Assembly: GCA_035489755.1 (NCBI GenBank)
Contig: DATGZK010000039.1
Location: 27,108-91,107 of the forward strand
DNA from: UBA9160 sp035489755
GTDB lineage: Bacteria; Myxococcota_A; UBA9160
Direction of reading: 5' to 3'
DNA: 64,000 nucleotides
Shown here: positions 23,291 through 30,973 of the stretch, in pieces
Numbering within the stretch: position 1 is the first letter of the stretch
Layout: each line of letters starts with the position of its first letter
Program-made: the position numbers and the translations under genes
The notes under the pieces: model-generated
Seen by the model: only the letters and a program-made list of their open reading frames with translations
Database searches by the model: none
Told to the model about the DNA's origin: nothing

Positions 23291-25729
23291 CTAGCGCAGT
23301 TCCCCGCCAAATCGGTGCGCCAGCATCTGCACCACACGATCCGTCATCCGCACGATCTCGTCGTCGGTAAACGCCCGCTCCGGCCGCTGGAAGATCAGCC
23401 GAAAGGCAAGGCTTACCTTCCCCTCCGGAATCCCTCCCCCTTCGTAGCGGTCAAAGATGTCGGCCGACACCAGATGCGGTCCAGCGGTCTTGCGGATGGC
23501 CTCGAGCACGTCCCCGGCCGGCCGGTCGCGATCGAGCAAGACGGCGATGTCGCGTCGCACCGGAGGCTGGTTCGAGACCTCCTGGTAGCGCGGCCGCACG
23601 GGGGCGAGGTCCGAAAGGGCCCGGAGGTCGAGTTCCAAAACCGCGCACGCCGGCTCGATTTCGAACGCAGCGGCGACCTCCGGGTGAAGCTCACCCACGC
23701 AGCCCACGACGCTCTCGCCGACACCGATGTCGCTTGCAGCCCCCGGATGCAGATACGGCTCACCGCTTCCCGCACGAAACCAGGCGGCGTAGCCGAGCCC
23801 ACCGAGCAGGCGCTCGACGAGTCCCTTGGCTTCGAAGAAAAGCGGTACGGGCTCGCGCGGCTCCCACAAGCTTGCGCGCTCGCCATGAGTCACGACGGCG
23901 ACAAGGCGAAGCGGCTCGTCGGGAAGAGCCTCCTCGGGGTTTTCCCGCGCACCGTCGGCCAAAAAGACGCGCGAGACCTCGAAAAGCCGCACGCGCTCCA
24001 CGCGGCGCGCAAGGTTTTGCCGCGTCGCACGAAGAAGCGACGGCAGCAGGGTGCTGCGCAAGCGAGAGTCCTCTTCGGAGACGGGATTCAACACTCGCAC
24101 CGTACGCCGGCGCGGGTCGTCGAGAGAAAGATCGAGCCGATCGAGATCGCCGGGGTTCATAAAAGCGAGGGTCATGGTCTCGATCAGTCCGGCCGCGGCC
24201 AGGGCGTCGGTCACGCGCTCCCGCAAGAGTCGCCCTCGCGAAGGATGCACCGGCCGCACCGGTCCGTCGGGAAGCGTCGTCGAAATCCGCTCGTAGCCGT
24301 GGATCCGGGCCACCTCCTCGACAAGGTCCTCGGGGAGCGCGAGGTCGAGACGATAGCTCGGAGGCAAGCTCGAAAGTCGCCCGTCGCCGCGTACGGTCAC
24401 GGCGATTTCAAGCCGCTCGAGCAGCTCGCGAACCTCCTGCCCCGAGAGCTTCGTCCCGAGCAGACGCCCGACCCGGGCAGGGTCGAGGATGATCTCCCGC
24501 GGCGGCTCGAGCGCGCCCGGGCTGCGCACCTCTACGGCCCCGGCCGACACGGTTCCCCCGGCCACCTCCGCCATCAGCAGCGCCGCGCGATCCGCGGCGC
24601 GCCGGACGCCCTTGGGATCGACGCCCCGTTCGAAGCGATAGGAGGCTTCCGAGCGGATCCCTGTGCGGCGCGCGCTGCGCCGAATGCGAGACGGCGCGAA
24701 CTGTGCGCTCTCGATGAGAAGATCCGTGGTGGTCGCGGAGACCTCAGTCGAAGAGCCGCCCATGATCCCAGCGAGCGCAATGGCACGCTCCGCATCGGCG
24801 ATCACGAGATCCTCGGGCGAAAGCTCGCGCGTCTCCCCGTCGAGCGTTACGAGTCGCTCTGCGTCCCGGGCGCTGCGCACTTTCACGATCCCGCCCCGGA
24901 GCGTCGAGAGATCGAAGGCATGGAGGGGCTGCCCCAGCTCGTGCAAGACGAGGTTCGTCACGTCGACCACGTTGCTGATCGAGCGCACGCCGATCGACTC
25001 GAGCCTGCGCCGCAACCAGTCCGGCGACGCACCGACCCGCACCCCGCGCACGATCCGCGCGACGTACTGGGGACAGCCGGTCGCGTCCTCCACCTCGACC
25101 CGCACGTCCTCCGCCGCAGGCCGGCCCCCCTCCTTGGGCGCACAGGGGGGAAAGCGCAACTCCCCGCCGAAGAGAGCACGAACTTCGCGCGCGACGCCTA
25201 AGATGGAGGCGCAGTCGCCACGGTTCGGGGTAAGTTCGAGTTCGAACACAGTGTCGCCCACCGGGATCACACTCGAGAGCGGCGCACCGATCGGAGCATT
25301 CGGATCGAGCACCAAGATGCCCTCGTGTTCCCCGGCAAGACCGAGCTCTCGCGCCGAGCAGATCATCCCGTTCGAGACGACGCTCCGGATCTTGGATCGC
25401 TTCAGGACTGTGCCATCGGGAAGGCGTGTGCCGGGAAGAGCGACGGCCACCTTCTGACCCGCAGCGACGTTCGGCGCGCCGCACACGATCTCGGCCAGCC
25501 CGCCGTCCCCGACGTCGGCGTCGAGCTCGACTCTGCAGACGGAAAGACGATCCGCCCCGGGGTGAGGAGAGCGCTCGCGGACGAGGCCGACGCGCACTCC
25601 AGAGAGGTCCGGCCCGACCCGTTCGATCGAGTCGACCGCAAGACCCGCGAGGGTGAGGCGCTCGGCCAGGGCTGCGGTCGCCGGCGCGACGGAGTTCCAC
25701 TCGGCGAGCCAGCCCAAGGGCACTCGCAT
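23291..25729 (-). CDS. pheT: Phenylalanyl-tRNA synthetase beta subunit
   Basis: The 812-aa beta chain of the PheRS heterotetramer, which charges tRNA-Phe. ATG 25729 starts M-R-V-P-L-G-W-L-A-E-W, the usual beginning; upstream codons in the same frame are not expected to be translated. In order are the N-terminal and tRNA-binding (EMAP-like) domain, the B3/B4 editing region (around R-N-A-R-x-V-T-L-D), B5, a catalytic-like core, and the C-terminal anticodon-binding FDX-ACB domain with F-D-R-Y-E-G-G-G-I-P-E-G-K. It starts 25 bp after the pheS stop. Confidence 0.97.
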   Translation of the reverse strand: MRVPLGWLAEWNSVAPATAALAERLTLAGLAVDSIERVGPDLSGVRVGLVRERSPHPGADRLSVCRVELDADVGDGGLAEIVCGAPNVAAGQKVAVALPGTRLPDGTVLKRSKIRSVVSNGMICSARELGLAGEHEGILVLDPNAPIGAPLSSVIPVGDTVFELELTPNRGDCASILGVAREVRALFGGELRFPPCAPKEGGRPAAEDVRVEVEDATGCPQYVARIVRGVRVGASPDWLRRRLESIGVRSISNVVDVTNLVLHELGQPLHAFDLSTLRGGIVKVRSARDAERLVTLDGETRELSPEDLVIADAERAIALAGIMGGSSTEVSATTTDLLIESAQFAPSRIRRSARRTGIRSEASYRFERGVDPKGVRRAADRAALLMAEVAGGTVSAGAVEVRSPGALEPPREIILDPARVGRLLGTKLSGQEVRELLERLEIAVTVRGDGRLSSLPPSYRLDLALPEDLVEEVARIHGYERISTTLPDGPVRPVHPSRGRLLRERVTDALAAAGLIETMTLAFMNPGDLDRLDLSLDDPRRRTVRVLNPVSEEDSRLRSTLLPSLLRATRQNLARRVERVRLFEVSRVFLADGARENPEEALPDEPLRLVAVVTHGERASLWEPREPVPLFFEAKGLVERLLGGLGYAAWFRAGSGEPYLHPGAASDIGVGESVVGCVGELHPEVAAAFEIEPACAVLELDLRALSDLAPVRPRYQEVSNQPPVRRDIAVLLDRDRPAGDVLEAIRKTAGPHLVSADIFDRYEGGGIPEGKVSLAFRLIFQRPERAFTDDEIVRMTDRVVQMLAHRFGGELR

Positions 25730-25754
25730 TAAGACCCCCCCCGCAACCTGCGAC

Positions 25755-26780
25755 TCACAGCTGCTCCAGGACGCGCATATCCCCATCGAACAGCAGGCGG
25801 ATGTGGGAAAGGCCGTGACGCAACATGGCCGTTCGGTCGAGGGTCATCCCAAAGGCAAAACCCTGCCACCTTTCGGGGTCAATCTTGCAGTTTCGCAGCA
25901 CGGTGGGGTGGATCATTCCGCATCCGCCCGCCTCGATCCATCCCGTCTGCGAACAGGTCGGGCATCCCGCCTTGTTGCACAGCAGACACGCGTAGTCCAT
26001 CTCCGCAGACGGCTCGGTGAAGGGAAAGAAGCTTGAGCGGAAGCGCAGCTCGACGTCCATCCCCATGAGGAAACTTAGAAATGCGTAGAGCAGTCCTTTG
26101 AGATCACCGAACGTGACGCGGTCGTCGACCCAAAATCCCTCCACTTGGTGGAACATGGGGCTGTGCCGGGGCGAGAGGTCGTGCCGGTAGACCCGGCCGG
26201 GTGCGATGAAGCGGAACGGCGGCGTGCGGCCGGTCATGGCGCGGATCTGAACCGGGGAGGTGTGCGTACGCAAGACGCGGCCATCCCCGACGTAGAAGGT
26301 GTCGTGCTCGTCACGCGCAGGGTGATCCGGCGGCATGTTGAGAGCATCAAAGTTGTACTTCTCGAACTCGACTTCTGGCCCCTCTTCCACAGGAAAGCCA
26401 AGGCTTGAAAAGAACTCCACCACGTCGCGTTCCACACGCGTTATGGGATGCAGCCGGCCGAGGGGACCGTGCGCTCCGGGAAGCGTGACGTCGAGTCGGT
26501 GGTGTGTGAGCGCGCGCTCCTGCTCGCGGCGCTCGAGCGCCTGGCGGCGTTCGTCGAGCAGCGTCTCGAGGAACTGCTTGGTGGCGTTTGCGGCAGCGCC
26601 CACCGGCCCCCGCTCCTCGGCCGAAAGCTGGCCGATCCCGCGAAGCACAGTAGAGAGCGAACCCTTCTTGCCGAGCAGCCGCGCGCGGACCTCCTGCAGC
26701 GCGCGCAAGTCCTCGGCCCCCGCAACCGCCTTGCGGGCCTCGTCCTCCAGCGCCGCGAGCGTGCGGGCGGAGTCTGCCAC
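25755..26780 (-). CDS. pheS: Phenylalanyl-tRNA synthetase alpha subunit
   Basis: The 341-aa catalytic alpha chain, starting at GTG 26780. The N-terminal coiled coil is followed by the class II core: H-P-I-T-R-V, motif 2 around R-V-Y-R-H-D and H-Q-V-E-G-F, then R-S-S-F-F-P-F-T-E-P-S and the C-terminal G-F-A-F-G-M-x-L-x-R motif 3. A C-x-x-C...C-x-x-C pair (C-L-L-C, C-P-T-C) in the insertion suggests a bound zinc, as in some bacterial PheS. It lies 5 bp after rplT, so it is cotranscribed with ribosomal protein genes. Confidence 0.97.
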   Translation of the reverse strand: MADSARTLAALEDEARKAVAGAEDLRALQEVRARLLGKKGSLSTVLRGIGQLSAEERGPVGAAANATKQFLETLLDERRQALERREQERALTHHRLDVTLPGAHGPLGRLHPITRVERDVVEFFSSLGFPVEEGPEVEFEKYNFDALNMPPDHPARDEHDTFYVGDGRVLRTHTSPVQIRAMTGRTPPFRFIAPGRVYRHDLSPRHSPMFHQVEGFWVDDRVTFGDLKGLLYAFLSFLMGMDVELRFRSSFFPFTEPSAEMDYACLLCNKAGCPTCSQTGWIEAGGCGMIHPTVLRNCKIDPERWQGFAFGMTLDRTAMLRHGLSHIRLLFDGDMRVLEQL

Positions 26781-26785
26781 GAGTC

Positions 26786-27142
26786 CTAGGCGGCCTTCCC
26801 GCGCGCAATCGCAGCGAGCTCGCCGAACGCCTTGGCGTCGTTCGTCGCGAGATCCGCGAGGATCTTGCGGTCGATCTCCACACCCGCGGCCTTGAGCCCC
26901 GAAACGAGCTTACTGTACGAGAGGCCGTTTTCCCGGGCGGCAGCGTTGATCCTTGCGATCCAGAGGCTGCGAAACTGGCGCTTGCGCTGCTTGCGCCCCT
27001 TGTACGCGTACTTGAAGCCCTTCTCCACGGCCTCACGCGCCGTCTTGAGCAGGTTGCGGCGGCCGCTGTAGTAGCCCTTCGCCGCTTTCAGAATGCGACG
27101 CTTGCGCTTGTTCGCGTGTACTCCACGCTTGACTCGAGGCAT
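26786..27142 (-). CDS. rplT: 50S ribosomal protein L20
   Basis: The 118-aa L20 binds 23S rRNA early in large-subunit assembly. It begins M-P-R-V-K-R-G-V-H-A-N-K-R with the normal very basic N-terminal extension and ends in the globular domain with G-V-E-I-D-R-K-I-L-A-D-L-A. It sits in the order infC-rpmI-rplT. In other bacteria L20 represses this operon by binding its own leader; I did not find an obvious mimic structure here. Confidence 0.98.
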   Translation of the reverse strand: MPRVKRGVHANKRKRRILKAAKGYYSGRRNLLKTAREAVEKGFKYAYKGRKQRKRQFRSLWIARINAAARENGLSYSKLVSGLKAAGVEIDRKILADLATNDAKAFGELAAIARGKAA

Positions 27143-27167
27143 CTCGTACTCTCCTTTGCTGCCGCGA

Positions 27168-27362
27168 CTAGTTCGGCAGCATTTGCTCAACCCGCTTCAG
27201 ATCCGCAGCGGAGATCAGCGTCTCCTTGCGCAAGTGGCGCTTGCGCTTCATGGACTTCTTCGTGAGGATGTGACTCTTCCCGCTCTTCATTCGCGAGATT
27301 TTGCCCGTCCCCGTCCGCTTGAAGCGCTTGGCCGCACCGCGGTGCGTCTTCATTTTCGGCAT
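27168..27362 (-). CDS. rpmI: 50S ribosomal protein L35
   Basis: The 64-aa L35, M-P-K-M-K-T-H-R-G-A-A-K-R-F-K-R-T-G, is of standard length and composition. Its ATG comes one base after the infC stop, so it is translated from the infC message, and rplT follows after 25 bp. Confidence 0.98.
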   Translation of the reverse strand: MPKMKTHRGAAKRFKRTGTGKISRMKSGKSHILTKKSMKRKRHLRKETLISAADLKRVEQMLPN

Positions 27363-27363
27363 C

Positions 27364-28005
27364 TCATTCCTCCGCGGCCAAGGACGCGGGACCCGCCACG
27401 CCCAGGCCTGCTGTGCCCTCGGATTCTGCCGCCGCAGCGGCCGCGGCCCTCGCCGCCGCCTCCTCCGCCTTTCGCGCGGCCTCTGCGGCCTCACGATTGG
27501 GCACGAGGATCATCGATAAGAAGCGCCCCTCCATGCGCGGCGGATTCTCGACCGAGGCGAGGGGACCCAGCATCTCCTTCACCTTGTCGAGCTGCTGCCG
27601 ACCTAGAGCGGTGTGCACGATCTCGCGGCCACGGAACATCACCGTGACCTTGACCTTGTCACCCTCCATGAGAAAACGCCGCGCGTTTCTGAGCTTGAAG
27701 TCGAGATCGTGCTGATCCGTCCGGGGTCTCAACTTCACCTCCTTGAGCGATGCGGCATGACCCTTGCTCTTTCCCGACTTTTTCTTCTGTTCGTACTTGT
27801 ACCGCCCGTAATCCATGATCCGGCAGACCGGAGGGTTCGAGTTCGGAGCGACCTCCACAAGGTCGAGTCCTTCCTCTTCCGCGCGTCGCACGGCGTCCTC
27901 GGGCGTCATCACCCCGAGCTGCTCGCCGCCCGATCCGATCACCCGCACCTCACGCGCTCGAATGCGCTCGTTGACTCGGGTGGTGTCCTTCTTGACTTCC
28001 GCGAT
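27364..28005 (-). CDS. infC: Translation initiation factor IF-3, probable ATC start
   Basis: IF-3 proofreads start-codon choice and keeps ribosomal subunits apart. The conserved protein clearly begins upstream of the first GTG (27948): the same frame encodes the usual T-T-R-V-N-E-R-I-R-A-R-E-V. No ATG, GTG or TTG lies there. AGGAGG (28014-28019) is followed 8 nt later by ATC (28003-28005), giving 213 aa that start I-A-E-V-K-K-D. Non-AUG infC starts (AUU in E. coli) mediate autoregulation by IF-3. The C-terminus has an extra Ala/Glu-rich tail of about 40 residues. It overlaps nothing and lies 27 bp after thrS. Confidence 0.93.
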   Translation of the reverse strand: MAEVKKDTTRVNERIRAREVRVIGSGGEQLGVMTPEDAVRRAEEEGLDLVEVAPNSNPPVCRIMDYGRYKYEQKKKSGKSKGHAASLKEVKLRPRTDQHDLDFKLRNARRFLMEGDKVKVTVMFRGREIVHTALGRQQLDKVKEMLGPLASVENPPRMEGRFLSMILVPNREAAEAARKAEEAAARAAAAAAAESEGTAGLGVAGPASLAAEE

Positions 28006-28019
28006 GCGAAGTTCCTCCT
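28003..28019 (-). promoter_or_regulatory. infC Shine-Dalgarno and non-canonical ATC start codon
   Basis: A perfect AGGAGG (28014-28019) lies 8 nt before ATC (28003-28005), the only codon at correct spacing in the frame that encodes the conserved IF-3 N-terminus. By analogy with the AUU start of enterobacterial infC, IF-3 would repress its own translation here. Confidence 0.75.
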
Positions 28020-28032
28020 GCGAGACCGGGGT

Positions 28033-29988
28033 CTAGGAGCGCCGCCTGGCGATCTCGTCGGCCAGCTGCGCTACGAACGCGTCCACGGGGATGGCTGCGG
28101 CAGGCTCGTGAGAGCCATGTCGGCGGCGCGGAGTGACCGTTCCGTTGGTTTGCTCCTGATCCCCCACCACAACCATCTGCGGGATCTTCTGGATCTCCGC
28201 CTCCCGAACCTTGAAACCGAGTTTCTCATTGCGGGCATCGAGCTCCGCCCGGATATCGCGACTGCGAAGCGCGGCCTCGACCTTGCGGCCGTACTCGACG
28301 TGTCGCTCTGAAACCGGGAGCACGATGGCCTGCACCGGTGCGAGCCAAAGCGGAAAGTCGCCCGCCGTGTGCTCCAAGTAGATCGCGATGAATCGCTCGA
28401 GCGAGCCCAGCACGGCGCGGTGCAGCATCGCGGGCTGGTGCTCCGCACCATCGCGCCCGATGTAACGCAAGCCGAAACGTCCTGGCATGGCCATGTCGAT
28501 CTGCATCGTCGATAGGGTCCAGCTCCGCCCGAGTACGTCCTGAAAATCGAACTCGACCTTCGGTGCGTAGAACGCGGCCTGGCCGTATTTGATGCCGCAC
28601 TCGTAACCCGCGCCGCGCACCGAAGCGATGAGCGCCTGCTCCGCGCGATCCCAATCGCTGGCATCGCCGAGGAAGCGCTCTGGCCGCGTCGAGACCGAGA
28701 CCTTGACCCCCGAGATCCGAAGGTCCTGGTAGACCTCGGCCGTCATCGCAAAGAAGCGCTCAATTTCCTGCGGCACGTCCGCGGGTTCGCAGTAGATGTG
28801 GGCATCATCTTGGGCCATAGCCCGCACCCGGGAGAGTCCTGTTAGCGTACCGCTGCGCTCATTGCGATGCAGCCGGGAGAACTCGGCGAAACGAAGCGGC
28901 AGATCGCGGTAGGAGCGCTTGCGTGAGAGATAGAGCCGGCAGTGGCCCGGACAGTTCATGGCTTTCACGCCGAGCTCCTCGCCTTCATCGCCCTCGAACC
29001 AGAACATGTCGTCGTGGAACTCGTGGTAGTGGCCCGAGGTCTTAAAAAGCTCGGCGCGAAAGAGCTGCGGTGTCATCACCTCTTGGTAGCCGTATTTCGG
29101 GTAGAGCGAGCGAATGTAGGCGACAAGCCCGTTGTAGAGCGCCATCCCCTTCGGGTGGTAGAAGGGCGAGCCCGGCGCAAGCGCGTCGATGTGGAAGAGG
29201 TCGAGCTCCTGTCCGAGGCGCCGATGGTCTCGACGCTTTGCCTCCTCGAGGCGCGCGAGGTGCTCGTCGAGCTCCTTTTGCGAGGCGAAGGCGGTGCCAT
29301 AGATGCGCTGGAGCATGGGGTTGCGTTCATCCCCACGCCAATACGCCCCGGCCGCCTCGAGCAGCTTGAAGGCGCCGATTTGACCGGCGTGCTGAACGTG
29401 GGGGCCCCGGCACAGATCGACAAACTTGCCATGCCGGAAGAGCGTAATCGGCTGACCTTCCGGGATATCGTCGATCCGCGAGACCTTGAGCTCCTCGCCC
29501 ATGGAGCCGAACAGGCGCTTGGCCTCCTCGCGGGAGACCTCCTCCCGCGCGAACGCTGCGTCCTCGGCCAGGATTCGCTTCATCTCGGCCTCGATCCGCT
29601 CGAGGTCCTCGGGCGTGAACGGGCTTTCGGTCAGGAAGTCGTACTGGAACTTTTCGCTGTGATCCGTCCGACCGACGTCGATCTGCACGGTCGGGAAAAG
29701 ACGCTTCACCGCATCGGCCATCACGTGCTCGGCCGAGTGGCGAAGGACCTCGCCACCCTGTGGGTCCTTCGCAGTGACGATCTCGAGCGCGACGTCGCTT
29801 GAGACGGGGCTGCGCAGATCAACAAGCTGCGGCCCTTGCGACGGCGGAGCGTCGAGGGGACGCACGCGCCCTGCCAGCGCGGCACGCGCGAGTCCCTTTC
29901 CGATCCGCTCGGCGACGGCGAGAACGGTAGAACCCGCCGGCAGCGTGAGCGTCTTGCCGTCGGGCAGACAAACCGTGATCTCGCTCAT
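28033..29988 (-). CDS. thrS: Threonyl-tRNA synthetase
   Basis: A 651-aa class II synthetase charging tRNA-Thr. In order are the N-terminal TGS domain (1-60), the editing/SAD domain with H-S-A-E-H (zinc-type HxxxH), and the catalytic core with A-M-N-C-P-G-H-C supplying the zinc cysteine. Motif 2 lies near R-L-H-R-N-E-R-S-G-T, and the C-terminal anticodon domain contains E-I-Q-K-I-P-Q-M-V-V-V-G. Length is normal. It heads the infC-rpmI-rplT-pheST-ihfA cluster and lies about 85 bp downstream of a tRNA-Val gene on the same strand. Confidence 0.98.
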   Translation of the reverse strand: MSEITVCLPDGKTLTLPAGSTVLAVAERIGKGLARAALAGRVRPLDAPPSQGPQLVDLRSPVSSDVALEIVTAKDPQGGEVLRHSAEHVMADAVKRLFPTVQIDVGRTDHSEKFQYDFLTESPFTPEDLERIEAEMKRILAEDAAFAREEVSREEAKRLFGSMGEELKVSRIDDIPEGQPITLFRHGKFVDLCRGPHVQHAGQIGAFKLLEAAGAYWRGDERNPMLQRIYGTAFASQKELDEHLARLEEAKRRDHRRLGQELDLFHIDALAPGSPFYHPKGMALYNGLVAYIRSLYPKYGYQEVMTPQLFRAELFKTSGHYHEFHDDMFWFEGDEGEELGVKAMNCPGHCRLYLSRKRSYRDLPLRFAEFSRLHRNERSGTLTGLSRVRAMAQDDAHIYCEPADVPQEIERFFAMTAEVYQDLRISGVKVSVSTRPERFLGDASDWDRAEQALIASVRGAGYECGIKYGQAAFYAPKVEFDFQDVLGRSWTLSTMQIDMAMPGRFGLRYIGRDGAEHQPAMLHRAVLGSLERFIAIYLEHTAGDFPLWLAPVQAIVLPVSERHVEYGRKVEAALRSRDIRAELDARNEKLGFKVREAEIQKIPQMVVVGDQEQTNGTVTPRRRHGSHEPAAAIPVDAFVAQLADEIARRRS

Positions 29989-30034
29989 GTCCGCGGGAGA
30001 TGCATCTGGTTGGAACTACTTGCCTTTGCTGGAC

Positions 30035-30058
30035 GTCGAGCGCGCCTTTCCGCTCGAC
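30035..30058. repeat. Hairpin between tRNA-Val and thrS
   Basis: Perfect 8-bp arms (gtcgagcg/cgctcgac) around an 8-nt loop lie in the thrS leader, 16 bp after the tRNA. No T-run follows in the minus direction, so it looks more like a processing or leader stem than a terminator. Confidence 0.4.
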
Positions 30059-30073
30059 CACAGTCCCGATTGG

Positions 30074-30145
30074 TAGGCACGGGCGGGATTGAACCGCCGA
30101 CCCCCACCGTGTCAAGGTGGTGCTCTCCCACTGAGCTACGTGCCT
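30074..30145 (-). tRNA. tRNA-Val (anticodon GAC)
   Basis: A 72-nt cloverleaf including discriminator A. Its acceptor pairs AGGCACG with CGTGCCT, the D arm is GCTC/GAGC, and the anticodon stem CCACC/GGTGG encloses TTGACAC, giving GAC. The T arm GGCGG/CCGCC has loop TTCAATC. CCA is not encoded. It may be transcribed together with thrS. Confidence 0.96.
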
Positions 30146-30193
30146 GAAACCCGCCTAACGTGGCGGACTGAGTAGCGATTTGGTCAGAGGGCG

Positions 30194-30973
30194 TCAATTG
30201 GCCGGCGCCTTCTGGGAACTCGCCGCGCTCGGCGGGGGCGAAGCGGGCGTGGGGGCTGCGACGAGCCGCGCCCGCACCGTGTCTCCTTCGGCAGAGACCG
30301 TCTCGACCCGCAGCTCAGGAGCGAGAAGCGCGGGCAGCCCCTGCGCCAATGCCGCCGCGGGCTGCGCTGTCTCGACGGCGAGCACCGCCCGGCCCCGGGT
30401 GAACTCGCGGGGCTGTGCGGACTTGGCTCCCGCACGCTCGACCAGCGCGGAACGCACCGCGGCGTACGCTTGGTACGACGGAAGGCTCTCAAGAACGAGC
30501 GTCAAATGGTGGAGCTCGGTCGGGGCGACCGGTACGGGCGCATCACTCTTTGGCACAAGACCGGCCGCCACAAGGCGCGCCCTCACTCGAGTCACATCCA
30601 CCTGGGCCTCGATTTTCACGGCGTACTCGGTGCGCACGGCCGGATCCGAGAGCACGCTGCGCGGGCCCGCGCCCCGGTCCTCGGTCACGCGATAGCGCGC
30701 CGTATAGTCGCGAGGATCCCCCGCGAGGGCCGCTTCGACACGTGGCCGTGTGGCGACCGGGTCGGGGTTGGCAACGAGGGAGAGACCCACCTGAACGACC
30801 GCCTCCGCCAAGGCGGCCCGCAGCGCCCCCTCTCGCTCGGGGCCCCCCGGCGACGCCCCGGGTTGAGCGGGGACAGCACCCACGGCTTCGACACTGCGTG
30901 TCTCCGCCCCCGCCACGGTCGCAGCCGTGCACAGCGCGAGCGCGAGCGCACTCGTTCGAAGCGCTAGACGCAT
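30194..30973 (-). CDS. Exported hypothetical protein, FlgT/LPP20-like pattern
   Basis: A 259-aa protein with signal peptide (L-R-T-S-A-L-A-L-A-L-C, cleavage near V-A-G-A-E). ATG 30973 overlaps the end of dnaE by 10 bp; the frame is open further but only as shadow. The arrangement of an Ala-rich helix, Y-T-A-R-Y-R-V-T-E-D and Y-A-V-K-I-E-A-Q-V-D-V-T-R-V-R-A-R-L, then a second small domain, resembles periplasmic proteins of the FlgT-N/LPP20 type. The similarity is in pattern only. No flagellar genes are near. Confidence 0.72.
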   Translation of the reverse strand: MRLALRTSALALALCTAATVAGAETRSVEAVGAVPAQPGASPGGPEREGALRAALAEAVVQVGLSLVANPDPVATRPRVEAALAGDPRDYTARYRVTEDRGAGPRSVLSDPAVRTEYAVKIEAQVDVTRVRARLVAAGLVPKSDAPVPVAPTELHHLTLVLESLPSYQAYAAVRSALVERAGAKSAQPREFTRGRAVLAVETAQPAAALAQGLPALLAPELRVETVSAEGDTVRARLVAAPTPASPPPSAASSQKAPAN

